Source: Blastocatellia bacterium (GTDB lineage Bacteria > Acidobacteriota > Blastocatellia > Pyrinomonadales > Pyrinomonadaceae). Taken from it: 64,000 nt of DNA. This document shows positions 30,880 to 40,432 of the stretch, piece by piece. The position numbers were made by a program, and so were the translations under genes. Below the pieces are notes generated by a model. It searched no databases and was not told the DNA's origin. It saw only the letters and a list, made by a program, of their open reading frames with translations. The stretch's first letter is position 1; the number at the start of each line of letters is the position of its first letter. The stretch covers positions 1 through 64,000 of the forward strand of contig JACCVY010000107.1 of NCBI GenBank assembly GCA_013697915.1, read 5' to 3'.

Positions 30880-32937
30880 CTAATTCCCTGGGGACATCAG
30901 TTCGGCTGACTGCGCAGCCTTGGGGTCAAAAGGCGTCGCCAGAAACTTCTTAGCGGTCGCCATGGCGTTGTCGTAATTGATTCCGGATTGGACAGCTTTA
31001 TTGTATTCCGCCACGGCGCGATTGCGTTCGCCCTTGGCATCATAAGCATTGCCTTTCTTGATGTGGGCCCAAACCTCAATCCACGAAGGCTTGACGGTGC
31101 CGTTAAGCGAGGCCTCAAAATTGTCGAGCGCGAGCTGCCAGTTGCGCTGTTCCAGATAAAGCAGGCCCAGATTGTAATAGACCCATGAATTCGAGCGGTC
31201 CAATTTCAGCGCCGCCTCAAACTGCTGTTGCGCTTCCGCGTACTGACCTTCCTTCATCTGCTCGATGCCGCGGCGCGCAATAATGGAAATACGCAAATCG
31301 TCGGACATGCGCAGAATTTTGTAGTTGGGATCGACGACCACTTCAATCGGCTGGCCATTCGACTCGAAATCAAAATCTTCGCTGCGGCCTTCAATCGTGG
31401 TTACCATTGTTTGACTGTCGCCTTCCGAGCGCAACATTAACTGCACCGGCAGGCGCAGGTTCTCCAACGTTTGTTTGACAGTGCCGCGCGTGCGGAATTT
31501 ACCCGCGCGCGTGCGAATGATTTGGTAGTCAACGGTAAACTCGGGGACGCCGGTGCCTTCGACCCACTGCGCAAAGAAATAGCGCATGTTCTGAGCGGCA
31601 ATTTGCGCGGTTAAGTGCTCAAAGTCGTCGATGGAAGCGTTCTTGCCGCGATACTGCTCGAGAAAGTTATGCAGCAGCAGGTCAAATTTATCTTTGCCCA
31701 CCGTTTCGCGCAGCATGCGAAAAACCATGGCGCCTTTGTGAAAGACGATCGATTGATAAGCGGCGGACTGATCGTCCAGGGCGCTGGGCGCGCGTGCAAT
31801 CGAAGCCGTCTGTTCAAAAGTCAGCGCGCGTTCCTGCTGCTCACGCTGCGCCGCCTCGAGCGCACCGCCAGTCAAGTTTGATTCACGAAACGCAAATGAA
31901 CTCCACTCAGCCAGCCCCTGCGAAATCCAGGCATCGTCAAATGACTTTAAGCCAACTGTTTGTCCCCACCATTGGTAGGCGACCTCGCGTTGCAATTTCT
32001 CTTCGGGCAACGACCGCGACGAGTCGAATAACTTTGAAGCCAGAAAAATAATTCCCGGTCCTGAGTAAGTGTCCACACTGTCGTCGTCAACTTGGGCTAT
32101 CACCAGGCGACTGCCGAAGAGTGGCGCGCCGTATTGCTTCGAATAGAATTCCAACACCTGGCCCATCAGTTCGGCATAACTATTAATGCGGCTTTCGCTG
32201 CCAGGCTTGGCATAGAACTGAATCTCGTACTTCCCGAAATGAAGATTGCGATTGATGTACTGCCCGGCGGCGAAGTTTCCAATCAGCACTGGCTGGCGGT
32301 GAACAAAGTGATAGCGAGTTGCGCCTTCTTTCGGCGATGGCTGAGCGGTCACCGCATCGTCGCTGGTGCCGGCCACCTGAAGGCCGGTGGGAACGATCAA
32401 AGTGATATCAGAAGTGGCGCGGTCCGCAGCATAGTCGTGGAAGGGAAACCAACGGGAGGCGTACAGCAAGTAGGAACCTTCCGGACCAACATAAGCGAGC
32501 CGCTTGGTGGCCAGCGGTCCGCCCTCTGGTGAAACCAATGCGCCGCTCCAACGAAACCGCAAAGTCACCGGTTGATTGGCCGGTACGACCTGCCCCAAAT
32601 CCACGCGCACGCTTGGTCCAAGTGAACCAACCCCGACTGCATCCTGGACAAAGGTCAGCGTTTGCCCGCTGCGATCGATGCTTTCCACCTTTAACGAACC
32701 GTTCAGCTCGAAAACGAGAGATCGCGTCGCATCCAGCGGGGTCAGGGTGATGTCGGCTCCGGCCCGTAACATGTGTTGCTCGGGAATTAACTGGGCCTCA
32801 ATGCGATAGTTCGTAATATCAAAACGGTTGGCTTTTGGCTGCGGTGCGGGTTGCTGTGCACTCGCCGCCGAAGCAAAAACCAGAACCGCGGACACGATTA
32901 GAAAGAATTGGAGAAAGATGGGCCCGAATGTCTTCAT
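30880..32937 (-). CDS. M1 aminopeptidase-like protein with TPRs, zinc site lost
   Basis: The 685-residue product has a signal peptide ending ASAASAQQ, an M1-type N-terminal beta domain (FDITNYRIEAQLIPEQHMLRA), and a gluzincin-like region. Where active M1 enzymes have HExxH...E, this reads REVAYQWWG (about residue 315) and WISQGLAEW (about 338): both zinc His and the distal Glu are replaced. It should not be a peptidase. The C-terminal 130 residues contain about three TPRs (NSWVYYNLGLLYLEQRNWQLALDNFEASL). A role in binding or scaffolding in the periplasm is inferred. The start is ATG 32937, before the signal peptide. Confidence 0.82.
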   Translation of the reverse strand: MKTFGPIFLQFFLIVSAVLVFASAASAQQPAPQPKANRFDITNYRIEAQLIPEQHMLRAGADITLTPLDATRSLVFELNGSLKVESIDRSGQTLTFVQDAVGVGSLGPSVRVDLGQVVPANQPVTLRFRWSGALVSPEGGPLATKRLAYVGPEGSYLLYASRWFPFHDYAADRATSDITLIVPTGLQVAGTSDDAVTAQPSPKEGATRYHFVHRQPVLIGNFAAGQYINRNLHFGKYEIQFYAKPGSESRINSYAELMGQVLEFYSKQYGAPLFGSRLVIAQVDDDSVDTYSGPGIIFLASKLFDSSRSLPEEKLQREVAYQWWGQTVGLKSFDDAWISQGLAEWSSFAFRESNLTGGALEAAQREQQERALTFEQTASIARAPSALDDQSAAYQSIVFHKGAMVFRMLRETVGKDKFDLLLHNFLEQYRGKNASIDDFEHLTAQIAAQNMRYFFAQWVEGTGVPEFTVDYQIIRTRAGKFRTRGTVKQTLENLRLPVQLMLRSEGDSQTMVTTIEGRSEDFDFESNGQPIEVVVDPNYKILRMSDDLRISIIARRGIEQMKEGQYAEAQQQFEAALKLDRSNSWVYYNLGLLYLEQRNWQLALDNFEASLNGTVKPSWIEVWAHIKKGNAYDAKGERNRAVAEYNKAVQSGINYDNAMATAKKFLATPFDPKAAQSAELMSPGN

Positions 32938-32973
32938 TTTAGTCTCTGCTTTGTGGTTGGGCTGGTTGTTCGA

Positions 32974-32979
32974 ATTATA
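32974..32979 (-). promoter_or_regulatory. Possible -10 box for the M1-like gene
   Basis: On the minus strand, TATAAT lies 37 bases before ATG 32937. No good -35 box is found at 17 bases, so this is only a weak promoter candidate. The rest of 32938-33239 shows no other feature. Confidence 0.3.
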
Positions 32980-33239
32980 CAGCCGCCCTCTTCTGACAGC
33001 ACAGCTCTGGCTCTTGTTTCGGGCATCCGTGTGGGTTGTCCGGAACCAATTGAAGCTTTCTGCGTCGGGATTTTGGATGGTGGGAAGTTGCGCGCGGTTG
33101 GCTGGATGATCCCGCTCTTCACCGGCAAAAAAGCGAGGAAGAGCAAAAGCAAGCTTCAGAAGTCGCGACTTGACAGGGTCCGAATCAACCAAATACAGTT
33201 GGGTTCTTCCCAGTTTTCCAGACAAAATTGTTTTCTGAA

Positions 33240-36200
33240 TTATTGCTTACGGCTGGGGGCCGCGACGAAATTCAGTTCTTTCAGGTCACTGCTAACAGCA
33301 GGCAAAATTTTGTCTACTGGTTCAAAGCTGAATCCATCGCTCGAGGGAATAATTCTAAACCCGTGATCAGACGGCGCGACCGTGAACGAGTAGTTTCCCA
33401 AATCGTCGGTCGTGGTTGTCAGCACGGTGCCTTGCGAACTGATTAATAAGACTACGACATTCGCGAGCGCATTATTGGTGGCGTCTTTGACGGAGCCACT
33501 GACGGAAAAGGTTGATGGCGTTGTTGCTGGGGTCTCCACTGGTTTTATTTCGGGACTCGGCGCCGCGGGGGAGGGTATTTCCGCAGTGGGTGTGGGGCTG
33601 GGAGCGGCAGCAGCAGGAGTTGGCGTAGGCGACGGCTCTGTCTTTACTTCCGGCGATGGCGTGGGCGTCGCCGTTAGCACTTCCGGAGTTGGCGTCGGTT
33701 GGTTTACCGGCGCCGCTGTCTCTGGTGTCGCGGCAGGTTTCGTAGCAATGGGCTCGTCCGCTGCCGGGGTTGTCTCTCCAACCACCGCACTGCTTGCTCC
33801 ATTAAGTCGTTCGTCCAACCCCGCCAGCGAACCATTCACTCGCCGGTAGAGTTTTTCAATTACGGCGCGGCGCACCGGATCGGACGCACCGGCGCCGTAG
33901 CTTCTTATGTAATTAGAGATCGCTTCTTCATTCTTGCCCTGCCGTTCGAGAGCGGCGCCCAGATGCCATTGCGACGCGCGCATTCCGGGCGTCCCGGCAG
34001 GCAAAATGTTGACTGCGCGATTGAGATGGTCCACCGCCTCATCAAGTTTGTCTAAGTTGAATAGCGCCCAACCCGAGGTGTCTTCAATGTGCCCCCGCAA
34101 AATATTGGACAAGATATTCGGCGGGGCTTCTTCAATGTCGGGCGTACCGCCGGCCGCGATAGCCCGCGCGCGAATCTCCCGGTATTCATCCGCCTGCACC
34201 GCAACTGTTACCGCCGGTACGGTCAACGCGGCATCAGCGCTGGTGCGGGCTGCTTCAGCCAGTTCATAAGCCGTCTGAAAGCCAACTCGTTTTTGCAGCA
34301 ATCTACTGGCTGCATAAAGCTCGCGATGTGCGAGTGCCGCGTCATTCCCTGAAGCAAACTCTTTCGCCGCGGCCACGGCTGCCTGCTCGTTAATCGTTTC
34401 TGTTGGCGGATTGAGTGCAGTCGCAAACACCAGCAAGTCCTTAAGAACTTTGCTGCTACTTTCCGAGTCTGCGGCCGTCGACTGAAACAGACTTGCCTGC
34501 CGCTCTGGTGTGAGTAGCTCGATGAAGTTAGCAGCTTTCGCCGCTATCCGGCCGCCGAGTCGCGTTTCGATCTTGTCGTTATTGAAACGAAAAGTTTGGG
34601 TCAGAACTTCGGCTGCTTCGTCGTATAGCCCGGCCGAGACCAGGGCGTTGGCCAATTCATAATCGAGCGTGGGAAATTTTCCATACTGTCGCGCGAAGCG
34701 GAGCACGCCTTCAGCCGCCAGCGGGTTGCGTTGCGCAATCAGCGCCCGGGCCACTGCAACATGCGACCAGGTATAACGCGGTTCGATTTCGACAGCCTTG
34801 TTTCCCAGGACGATGGCCAGGTCATTTTCCTTGTGCGCCGCAAACCAATAAGCCGCGGACGAAAGCAGCGGCAGGTTTTGCGGATCAGCCTTTAAGGTGG
34901 AATCCAGTTCGGTCCTGGCTTCGTCGGTACGACCAAGATCCAGAAGTGAGATAACCGCGCCGGCGCGCGCTGCTTTATCAGTGGCGTCTGCGGCCAGTTG
35001 TTCTCGATAAAGCGCCAACGCCTCTTCATCTTTACCGAAAGCGCGCCGAAGATCAGCTAGCCCTCGTCGCGCAGCCTTTGATTTTGGGTCGAGTTCGAGC
35101 GCACGTTTGTATTCGGCTGCGGCTTCATCCAGGCGTAGCGAAACATGCAGCGCTAATCCCAGGGATTGATGCGCCGCGGCCAAATCCGGAGCAAGTTTCA
35201 GCGCCTGCATTGCGATTAGCCTTGCTTCTTCCCCACGCTCAATCGCAATGTAAAATCCGGCAACCGCCAGCAATCTATTCGGGTCGGCGCCAAACTTGGC
35301 AACAATATTTCGTGCCGCAGTATCAGCGGCGGCGCGCTCGCCACGCAGATAAAGATTCAAGGGGATCTGCGAAATAACTCCCGCAAACAATTTATCGGAA
35401 GCCGTAAGCGGCGCCTCGCTGATCGCGCGCAGTAATTGTTCGACGCCGCCGGCACTGTCGCCTTTTTTCAACAGTTCGTCGCCAGAGGCCGCATACGAGC
35501 TAATGAGCAACTCGAGCGCGCGTGTTTTCGCGCTTGAATCAGGATGTGCGTCGAGAAACTTTTTTAGAGCGAGCACGCGAGCTGCAATAGGCAAAGTCAG
35601 CGTCAGTTCAACTTCTTCGGCTTCGTCTTCACCACTCGCGGTAGTCCCAACCGCGCGTGGTCTCACGATTGGCGGAGCAGTTGGCAGGTCACGAGGTGTA
35701 ACAACTGCTACTGCTTCCGGAGAAACTTGCGGCGAAGGTGCAACGTCTGACTGTGTCCCGCTAGCAGCAGGACTCGGAGCTGCTGACGCCACGGGCGCAT
35801 TCAAATCCTCGACACTTAGCCCGCGATTACGCGCAATGGTCGCAACAAAATAATCGACCGCAGCGCTGACCCCTTCGGCAAAGCGTCCCGATCTGAGATG
35901 GCCACGCAGGCGTTGAGCGATTTCGCCCAGCACGCCCTCGGGTAGCTCTCTCTGTGCCTCCTTGCTGAATTGCGTGAACGAAATCTCTTCCTTAACAGAC
36001 AAGACCAGCAGCAAACTCTTACCGATCGAGCCGCGACCAACAATTTTCCAATTCTGCGCCAGTTGTTGTGAGAAATCGAAAATGTCCTGTCCGCGAGTTG
36101 TCTCGACTATTACCACGTCAAATTGAATGCCGGTTTTCTGTTTTAGATTTTGGAGGGTGTTTTCGAGTCGCTGACGCGTAGTCTCGTCAATCACCTGGGC

Positions 36201-36341
36201 AAAGTCGTTCATGTGCCCCGTGCGCGCCGGCAGTTGCGGAGAAGTCTGCGCCTTTTGAGTCACAGCAGACGCCAGTAACAATGCAGCGGTGGTGCAACTT
36301 ACAAACAACAGCGCTGCCTTACGATAGAGTTGTAATTTCAT
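33240..36341 (-). CDS. TPM domain, TPR and Cna-B-like domain exported protein
   Basis: The 1033-residue protein has a signal peptide (LFVSCTTAALLLASAVTQKA), then a TPM domain (residues 42-190: HMNDFAQVIDETTRQRLENTLQNL, FDVVIVETT), a Pro/Ala-rich linker, about ten TPRs (for example AAHQSLGLALHVSLRLDEAAAEYKRALELDP), a second Pro/Thr-rich linker of PTPTP type, and a final carboxypeptidase-regulatory-like beta-sandwich (VSGSVKDATNNALANVVVLL). TPM domains occur in a chloroplast PSII repair phosphatase and bacterial membrane proteins. The combination suggests an exported interaction platform. The start gives 3 bases from the next ORF's first codon, but that gene probably starts later. Confidence 0.8.
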   Translation of the reverse strand: MKLQLYRKAALLFVSCTTAALLLASAVTQKAQTSPQLPARTGHMNDFAQVIDETTRQRLENTLQNLKQKTGIQFDVVIVETTRGQDIFDFSQQLAQNWKIVGRGSIGKSLLLVLSVKEEISFTQFSKEAQRELPEGVLGEIAQRLRGHLRSGRFAEGVSAAVDYFVATIARNRGLSVEDLNAPVASAAPSPAASGTQSDVAPSPQVSPEAVAVVTPRDLPTAPPIVRPRAVGTTASGEDEAEEVELTLTLPIAARVLALKKFLDAHPDSSAKTRALELLISSYAASGDELLKKGDSAGGVEQLLRAISEAPLTASDKLFAGVISQIPLNLYLRGERAAADTAARNIVAKFGADPNRLLAVAGFYIAIERGEEARLIAMQALKLAPDLAAAHQSLGLALHVSLRLDEAAAEYKRALELDPKSKAARRGLADLRRAFGKDEEALALYREQLAADATDKAARAGAVISLLDLGRTDEARTELDSTLKADPQNLPLLSSAAYWFAAHKENDLAIVLGNKAVEIEPRYTWSHVAVARALIAQRNPLAAEGVLRFARQYGKFPTLDYELANALVSAGLYDEAAEVLTQTFRFNNDKIETRLGGRIAAKAANFIELLTPERQASLFQSTAADSESSSKVLKDLLVFATALNPPTETINEQAAVAAAKEFASGNDAALAHRELYAASRLLQKRVGFQTAYELAEAARTSADAALTVPAVTVAVQADEYREIRARAIAAGGTPDIEEAPPNILSNILRGHIEDTSGWALFNLDKLDEAVDHLNRAVNILPAGTPGMRASQWHLGAALERQGKNEEAISNYIRSYGAGASDPVRRAVIEKLYRRVNGSLAGLDERLNGASSAVVGETTPAADEPIATKPAATPETAAPVNQPTPTPEVLTATPTPSPEVKTEPSPTPTPAAAAPSPTPTAEIPSPAAPSPEIKPVETPATTPSTFSVSGSVKDATNNALANVVVLLISSQGTVLTTTTDDLGNYSFTVAPSDHGFRIIPSSDGFSFEPVDKILPAVSSDLKELNFVAAPSRKQ

Positions 36342-36482
36342 AGAATGCTGATTTCTATCCGGGAGAATTTAACTGTCGGGGAGCAAGTCGAGCGGCAATA
36401 CCGCTGTTGCATGAAAGACGCTTTGAAAAGCCATGATAACATCGCCTGCTTTGGCCAGCGAATGGCGCAAACCGCAAATCTT

Positions 36483-37058
36483 ATGTCCGATAGCGAAACT
36501 CCCGCGCCAGCATTTAGCGACCTGGACGAAACCTGGGCCACTGAACTCCGCGACGCCGAGGCGCGAGCCCGCGCCGCCGGTCGCGCAGACATCGCGGAAT
36601 ACCTCGCACTTCGCAAATCAAACGATCGGCTGCGCAAAACTGCCTGCGATTGGTTGCTGGAAACCTTTCGGAACGTGGCCGGCGAAATGAACCGAGCCGG
36701 TGCCTCGCTGCAAATATCCAACGACGACAATTATCAATTCACGGTTGCGAACGCCGCGCTGGTGGGCAAACTTTTGAAACTCGAAAATGGTGTCAGACAG
36801 TTGCTGGTTGAAGTCGGCTGGCCACGGGTTCCGGCACATGGTTTCATAAGCGGGGGCGGCATCGCGCTCGGACGTCTAAGGCATCTCGGAATTAAGTCGG
36901 CCAGCGATCAGATTCGCCTGGTGATATCGCCTGAAGGATCGCCGCGCTGGATAGTTGAAAATAAACCTGAACCGGTCGATGAAATTCGCGAAGCAAACAT
37001 CAGACATCACATCTCAATCCTGCTCGACAGCTCGCGCGTTGACCAGAATCACTTCTGA
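36483..37058 (+). CDS. Hypothetical protein
   Basis: I do not recognise this protein. From ATG 36483 it has about 191 residues, begins MSDSETPAPAFSDLDETWATELRDAEARARAAGRADIAEYLALR, and has no signal or membrane helix. The C-terminal half includes VSPEGSPRWIVENKPEP-like sequence and a GFISGGGIALGRL segment. ATG 36411 and 36462 are alternative starts; the first would add a short segment with little conservation expected. It is divergent from the TPM/TPR gene and lies 52 bases before rsmI. Confidence 0.6.
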   Translation: MSDSETPAPAFSDLDETWATELRDAEARARAAGRADIAEYLALRKSNDRLRKTACDWLLETFRNVAGEMNRAGASLQISNDDNYQFTVANAALVGKLLKLENGVRQLLVEVGWPRVPAHGFISGGGIALGRLRHLGIKSASDQIRLVISPEGSPRWIVENKPEPVDEIREANIRHHISILLDSSRVDQNHF

Positions 37059-37110
37059 CTTCTTCTCGCTCTAGCTTTCAGATGTTCTCCCTTGATGACA
37101 GAATAGCGGC

Positions 37111-37953
37111 ATGCCGGGAACGCTCTACGTCGTTGCCACGCCCATTGGCAATCTGGAAGACATCACTCATCGCGCGCTGAGAGTGCTGCGCGAAGTTGAC
37201 CTCATTGCTTGCGAAGACACACGGCACACCAGAAAACTGCTGAACCATTACGGCATCAAAACAAAGGTCACCAGCTATCACGATCACAACGAGCGCGAAC
37301 GCACAGTTGAACTGCTGCAAGCCCTGGCGTCGGGTCGGAATGTAGCGATTGTTTCCGATGCCGGCACGCCGAGCATCAGCGACCCCGGCTTTCGCCTGGT
37401 CAGTGACGCAGGAGCGCAAGGTATACCGGTGGTTGCTTTGCCGGGACCGACGGCGCTAATCGCGGCCCTGGTGGCTTCAGGATTGCCGACCGACGAATTC
37501 TTTTTTGCCGGCTTTCTGCCGGCGCGCTCAGGAGAGCGGCGCGCACGTCTGACGAAGTTGCGCGAACTTCCCGCGACTTTGATTTTTTACGAAGCGCCGC
37601 ATCGCATCGCCGCCGCACTACGCGACGCGCGCGAAATTCTCGGCGAGCGCAAGGCTGTGGTCGCACGCGAGTTGACTAAGATTCATGAAGAGATTGCGCG
37701 CGGGCGTTTGAGTGAACTCGCCGAACAGTTTGGTTCAGACGAGAGAGCACGGGGAGAAATCGTATTGCTAATCGATCGCACGCCGATGGAAAGTGAGAAG
37801 GATGTTGGCGAGGTTCGCACCATCGCGACCTTGGTCGCCGGCTTTGAAGAAGAGGGCCTGGACCATCGCGCCGCTCTCAAGAAAGCTGCGCGCGAGCTGG
37901 GACTTTCACGCGACGAAGCGTACCGCCGCCTGGTTGCGGAACGCGGCAACTAA
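37111..37953 (+). CDS. rsmI: 16S rRNA (cytidine(1402)-2'-O)-methyltransferase
   Basis: The 280-residue sequence has all RsmI landmarks: GTLYVVATPIGNLEDITHRALRVL at the N-terminus, ACEDTRHTRKLL, the SAM-binding SDAGTPSISDPGFRLV and the LPGPTALIAALVASGLPTD loop. RsmI 2'-O-methylates C1402 in the decoding centre of 16S rRNA. The stop codon TAA (37951-37953) runs directly into a family B repeat, whose conserved AA it shares. Confidence 0.95.
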   Translation: MPGTLYVVATPIGNLEDITHRALRVLREVDLIACEDTRHTRKLLNHYGIKTKVTSYHDHNERERTVELLQALASGRNVAIVSDAGTPSISDPGFRLVSDAGAQGIPVVALPGPTALIAALVASGLPTDEFFFAGFLPARSGERRARLTKLRELPATLIFYEAPHRIAAALRDAREILGERKAVVARELTKIHEEIARGRLSELAEQFGSDERARGEIVLLIDRTPMESEKDVGEVRTIATLVAGFEEEGLDHRAALKKAARELGLSRDEAYRRLVAERGN

Positions 37954-38096
37954 GAGCGGGGGCATGCCCATCTTCCTGACCACGAGACATTCAGAGCTGA
38001 GTGTGGAGGTTTTGCATTGAAAGGCGTTTAATGCAAATGCAACCGATCAGGCCGAGTAACCTCATGGTCAGGAAGGCGGGCTTGCCCCCGCTCTTT
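37953..38096. repeat. Family B inverted repeat between rsmI and the M28 gene
   Basis: The left arm begins AGAGCGGGGGCATGCCCATC (37953) and the right arm ends GCGGGCTTGCCCCCGCTCTT (to 38096). It is 144 bases, the same length as copies at 29901 and 41832, and lies between convergent genes whose stops flank it within 3 bases. Confidence 0.88.
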
Positions 38097-38098
38097 AG

Positions 38099-39799
38099 TT
38101 AACCTCCAGTCAACAGAACCGGTAGTTGTTTATCAACCTTAGGTCGGACGGCACGGTTAGCTACATCCCACAACAGCATGTAAACCGTGCGCGTGATCTT
38201 TTCCATCTTCTGAAAATCAATCTTTTGCACTTCGTCGCCGGGCCGGTGATAGTCCTCATGATCGCCGTCAAAAAAGAAAACGATCGGAATGCCTCTCTTA
38301 GCGTAGTTGTAGTGATCGCTGCGGAAGAAAAAGCGGTTCGGATCGGTCTGATCGTCGTAGCGATAGTTGAAAGCAAGGTTCAAATAGTCTTTGTTGACTG
38401 TTTCTGCCAGCTCGCCCAGCTCAGTGCTCATCATCTTTGAGCCGATCACATAAACTTCGTTTGGTCCCGACAGGTTCGCATTGCGCACATTCGTATCGCC
38501 TTCTTTCTTGCTGCGCCCGATCATGTCAATGTTGAGCTGCGTCACGATCTTAGCGAGCGGAATGGTCGGATTCTCAGTGAAATAGCGCGAGCCCCACAAA
38601 CCTTTCTCCTCGCCGGCATGCCACACAAAGAGCACTGAGCGTTTTGGCCGCTGCGGAGCTTTTGCCAACGCCTCGGCCATCGCCAACAGCGCTGTCGTGC
38701 CTGAGCCGTCGTCGTCGGCGCCGTTGTAGATTGCGTCTCCGTTCACCGGCAAGCCGACACCAATGTGATCGTAATGGGCGCCGACCGCAACGTACTCGTC
38801 CTTCAAGACAGGATCGCTTCCTGCAAAAACTGCCACCACGTTTTGTGTTGCCAGCGACTCAGATTTAGTTTTGATCGTGAGCGAAAGTTGCTTTTCAGGA
38901 TTCAGCGCAAAAGAATCAGGAACCTTGCCGGAATAGATCGAATCGAAGATCGCGTTGGCGCTTTGCTTTTCACCCTGGAACAAACCATTCGCCAGCCGCG
39001 GCGCCGCTACGATCTGAGGCAGCAGCACTAAGTTTACTGCCGGGTTGCCGGAAGCTATCGAGGCGGCTGTATTTTGAAACTTCTCGACCCTGATAACGCC
39101 TCGTTCAGTCAGTCGACTTCGATTGCGATCCCAGTTCGCCAGATACTGAAAATCAGGAATGAATACGAGACCGACAACGCCCTGCTTCTGCGCATACTCG
39201 CTGGCGGTCATGTAGTCTTCGCCGCGTTTGCCGGTGAGATCTGCCCGGGTGATGCCGCGCGGCAGTCCGTCCGGCGGCGAAACAATAATGGCAATTTTGC
39301 CTTTCGCATCGATCCCTTTGTAAGCATCGATATTTTTCGACTTAACAAACCAGCCGCTGCCGGCGAACACGAGCGGAGCGGAAATGTTTGCAGGGCGCGA
39401 ATAAGGAATATAGTCATCGCCCATAACCAGGGTTTGGCCGTTGAGCTGCACCGTTGTCTCTGCTTTTTCAAGATAGTCTCTTCGCAGCGCAATCTTTTGA
39501 AAGAATGAACCATCGTCACCCGCAGGTGTGAATCCCCAGCGCGATAAATTCATCGCCAGAAACTTTGCGGTTGTGTCGAGTCCTCGCGAAGGAGTGTCGC
39601 GGCCTTCCATCTCATCGGAAGCGATAAACGAAAGGTAGTCTTTCAGTTCTGCTGCGGTGATGGTGTCCGTGCCTCGTTGGGAGGTAACCGTAACGGGGAC
39701 TATTCTGCTTGATTTATTTTTGTTTCGCTGCGCGTAACTTGCCGGAAACGTTACGGTGAGCGCAGTGATCAGCGCTAAGGTGGTCAAAAACTTTCGCAT
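38099..39799 (-). CDS. M28 family zinc peptidase, exported
   Basis: This 566-residue protein has a signal peptide (TTLALITALTVTFPASYAQ), an inserted PA-type domain (about residues 135-300, DYIPYSRPANISAPLVFAGSG) and the M28 catalytic core. Metal and catalytic residues are visible in GAHYDHIGVG, NGADDDGSGT, WHAGEEKGLWGS and the late His of FFFDGDHEDYHRPGDE. Members are periplasmic di-zinc aminopeptidases or carboxypeptidases. ATG 39799 has GGAGG five bases upstream. Confidence 0.92.
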   Translation of the reverse strand: MRKFLTTLALITALTVTFPASYAQRNKNKSSRIVPVTVTSQRGTDTITAAELKDYLSFIASDEMEGRDTPSRGLDTTAKFLAMNLSRWGFTPAGDDGSFFQKIALRRDYLEKAETTVQLNGQTLVMGDDYIPYSRPANISAPLVFAGSGWFVKSKNIDAYKGIDAKGKIAIIVSPPDGLPRGITRADLTGKRGEDYMTASEYAQKQGVVGLVFIPDFQYLANWDRNRSRLTERGVIRVEKFQNTAASIASGNPAVNLVLLPQIVAAPRLANGLFQGEKQSANAIFDSIYSGKVPDSFALNPEKQLSLTIKTKSESLATQNVVAVFAGSDPVLKDEYVAVGAHYDHIGVGLPVNGDAIYNGADDDGSGTTALLAMAEALAKAPQRPKRSVLFVWHAGEEKGLWGSRYFTENPTIPLAKIVTQLNIDMIGRSKKEGDTNVRNANLSGPNEVYVIGSKMMSTELGELAETVNKDYLNLAFNYRYDDQTDPNRFFFRSDHYNYAKRGIPIVFFFDGDHEDYHRPGDEVQKIDFQKMEKITRTVYMLLWDVANRAVRPKVDKQLPVLLTGG

Positions 39800-39837
39800 A
39801 TGGCCTCCGAAATAAATAATCGCTCCTGGTTTTTAAA

Positions 39838-39868
39838 AAGATAACAGCTCGATAATATCAGTTGTCAA
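39838..39868 (-). promoter_or_regulatory. Possible sigma-70-like promoter of the M28 gene
   Basis: On the minus strand, TTGACA (39863-39868) is followed by TATCTT (39838-39843) with a 19-base spacer, about 40 bases before the ATG. The -35 box is perfect, but the -10 box matches only four of six bases. Confidence 0.35.
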
Positions 39869-39966
39869 TTCGCAAGGCTTTTTGCGAACGCCTGTTCTCT
39901 TCGATTCGATTCGCAGACACTGATCATAACTGAAAGTCCTGGCGGTGAGTCAACAGGTACCGCAGC

Positions 39967-40335
39967 TTATTTTTGAGCCGCCAACGTTCGGGGTAACCCC
40001 CGAAAATATCGATAACACGCGTGATAGGTGATTACTGCAACATATGCGCGGAAGTCGCCTATCGCTTTTCTACCAGAAGCGTTCTTAAGTCTTCTTAATT
40101 CGTCAACGAGTGTTGTCTGAACATCGGAAAGGATCTCAAGTGCTTCCTGATTCGTGTAGCTTCCGTCGGCAGGATCGAGAATCACACGCAGCTTATTGCG
40201 AATGATATTTCTTGCTGTTGGCATGGCATGTCCGGAAATCAGCTCATCAAGAAGACAGTCGGAATCTGATTCAGTTGCCGCCTGTAGGAAGCCGGCCAAA
40301 GAACCGTCATTCTTATCTGTTCCCTGCAATGTCAT
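39967..40335 (-). CDS. Hypothetical protein, possibly the N-terminal remnant of a larger protein
   Basis: The 122-residue frame ends FRAYVAVITYHACYRYFRGLPRTLAAQK. The segment VDELRRLK...AIGDFRAYVAVITYHACYRYFRG resembles the N-terminal region of large sigma-factor-like regulatory proteins common in Acidobacteriota, where several hundred residues would follow. Here the frame stops soon after, so it is either a truncated gene or a short independent protein. The flanking 167 and 97 bases show no repeat of the main families, only a TTCGCAA..TTGCGAA hairpin at 39869-39888. Confidence 0.55.
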   Translation of the reverse strand: MTLQGTDKNDGSLAGFLQAATESDSDCLLDELISGHAMPTARNIIRNKLRVILDPADGSYTNQEALEILSDVQTTLVDELRRLKNASGRKAIGDFRAYVAVITYHACYRYFRGLPRTLAAQK

Positions 40336-40432
40336 CGGGAAACTCGTCTTGCTGACTTATGGGGCGGCGCGATTAATTAGCGACCTTGGAAGTTTACCTC
40401 GTCGTACTGAACATGCGAATGGTGCCTTGTAG

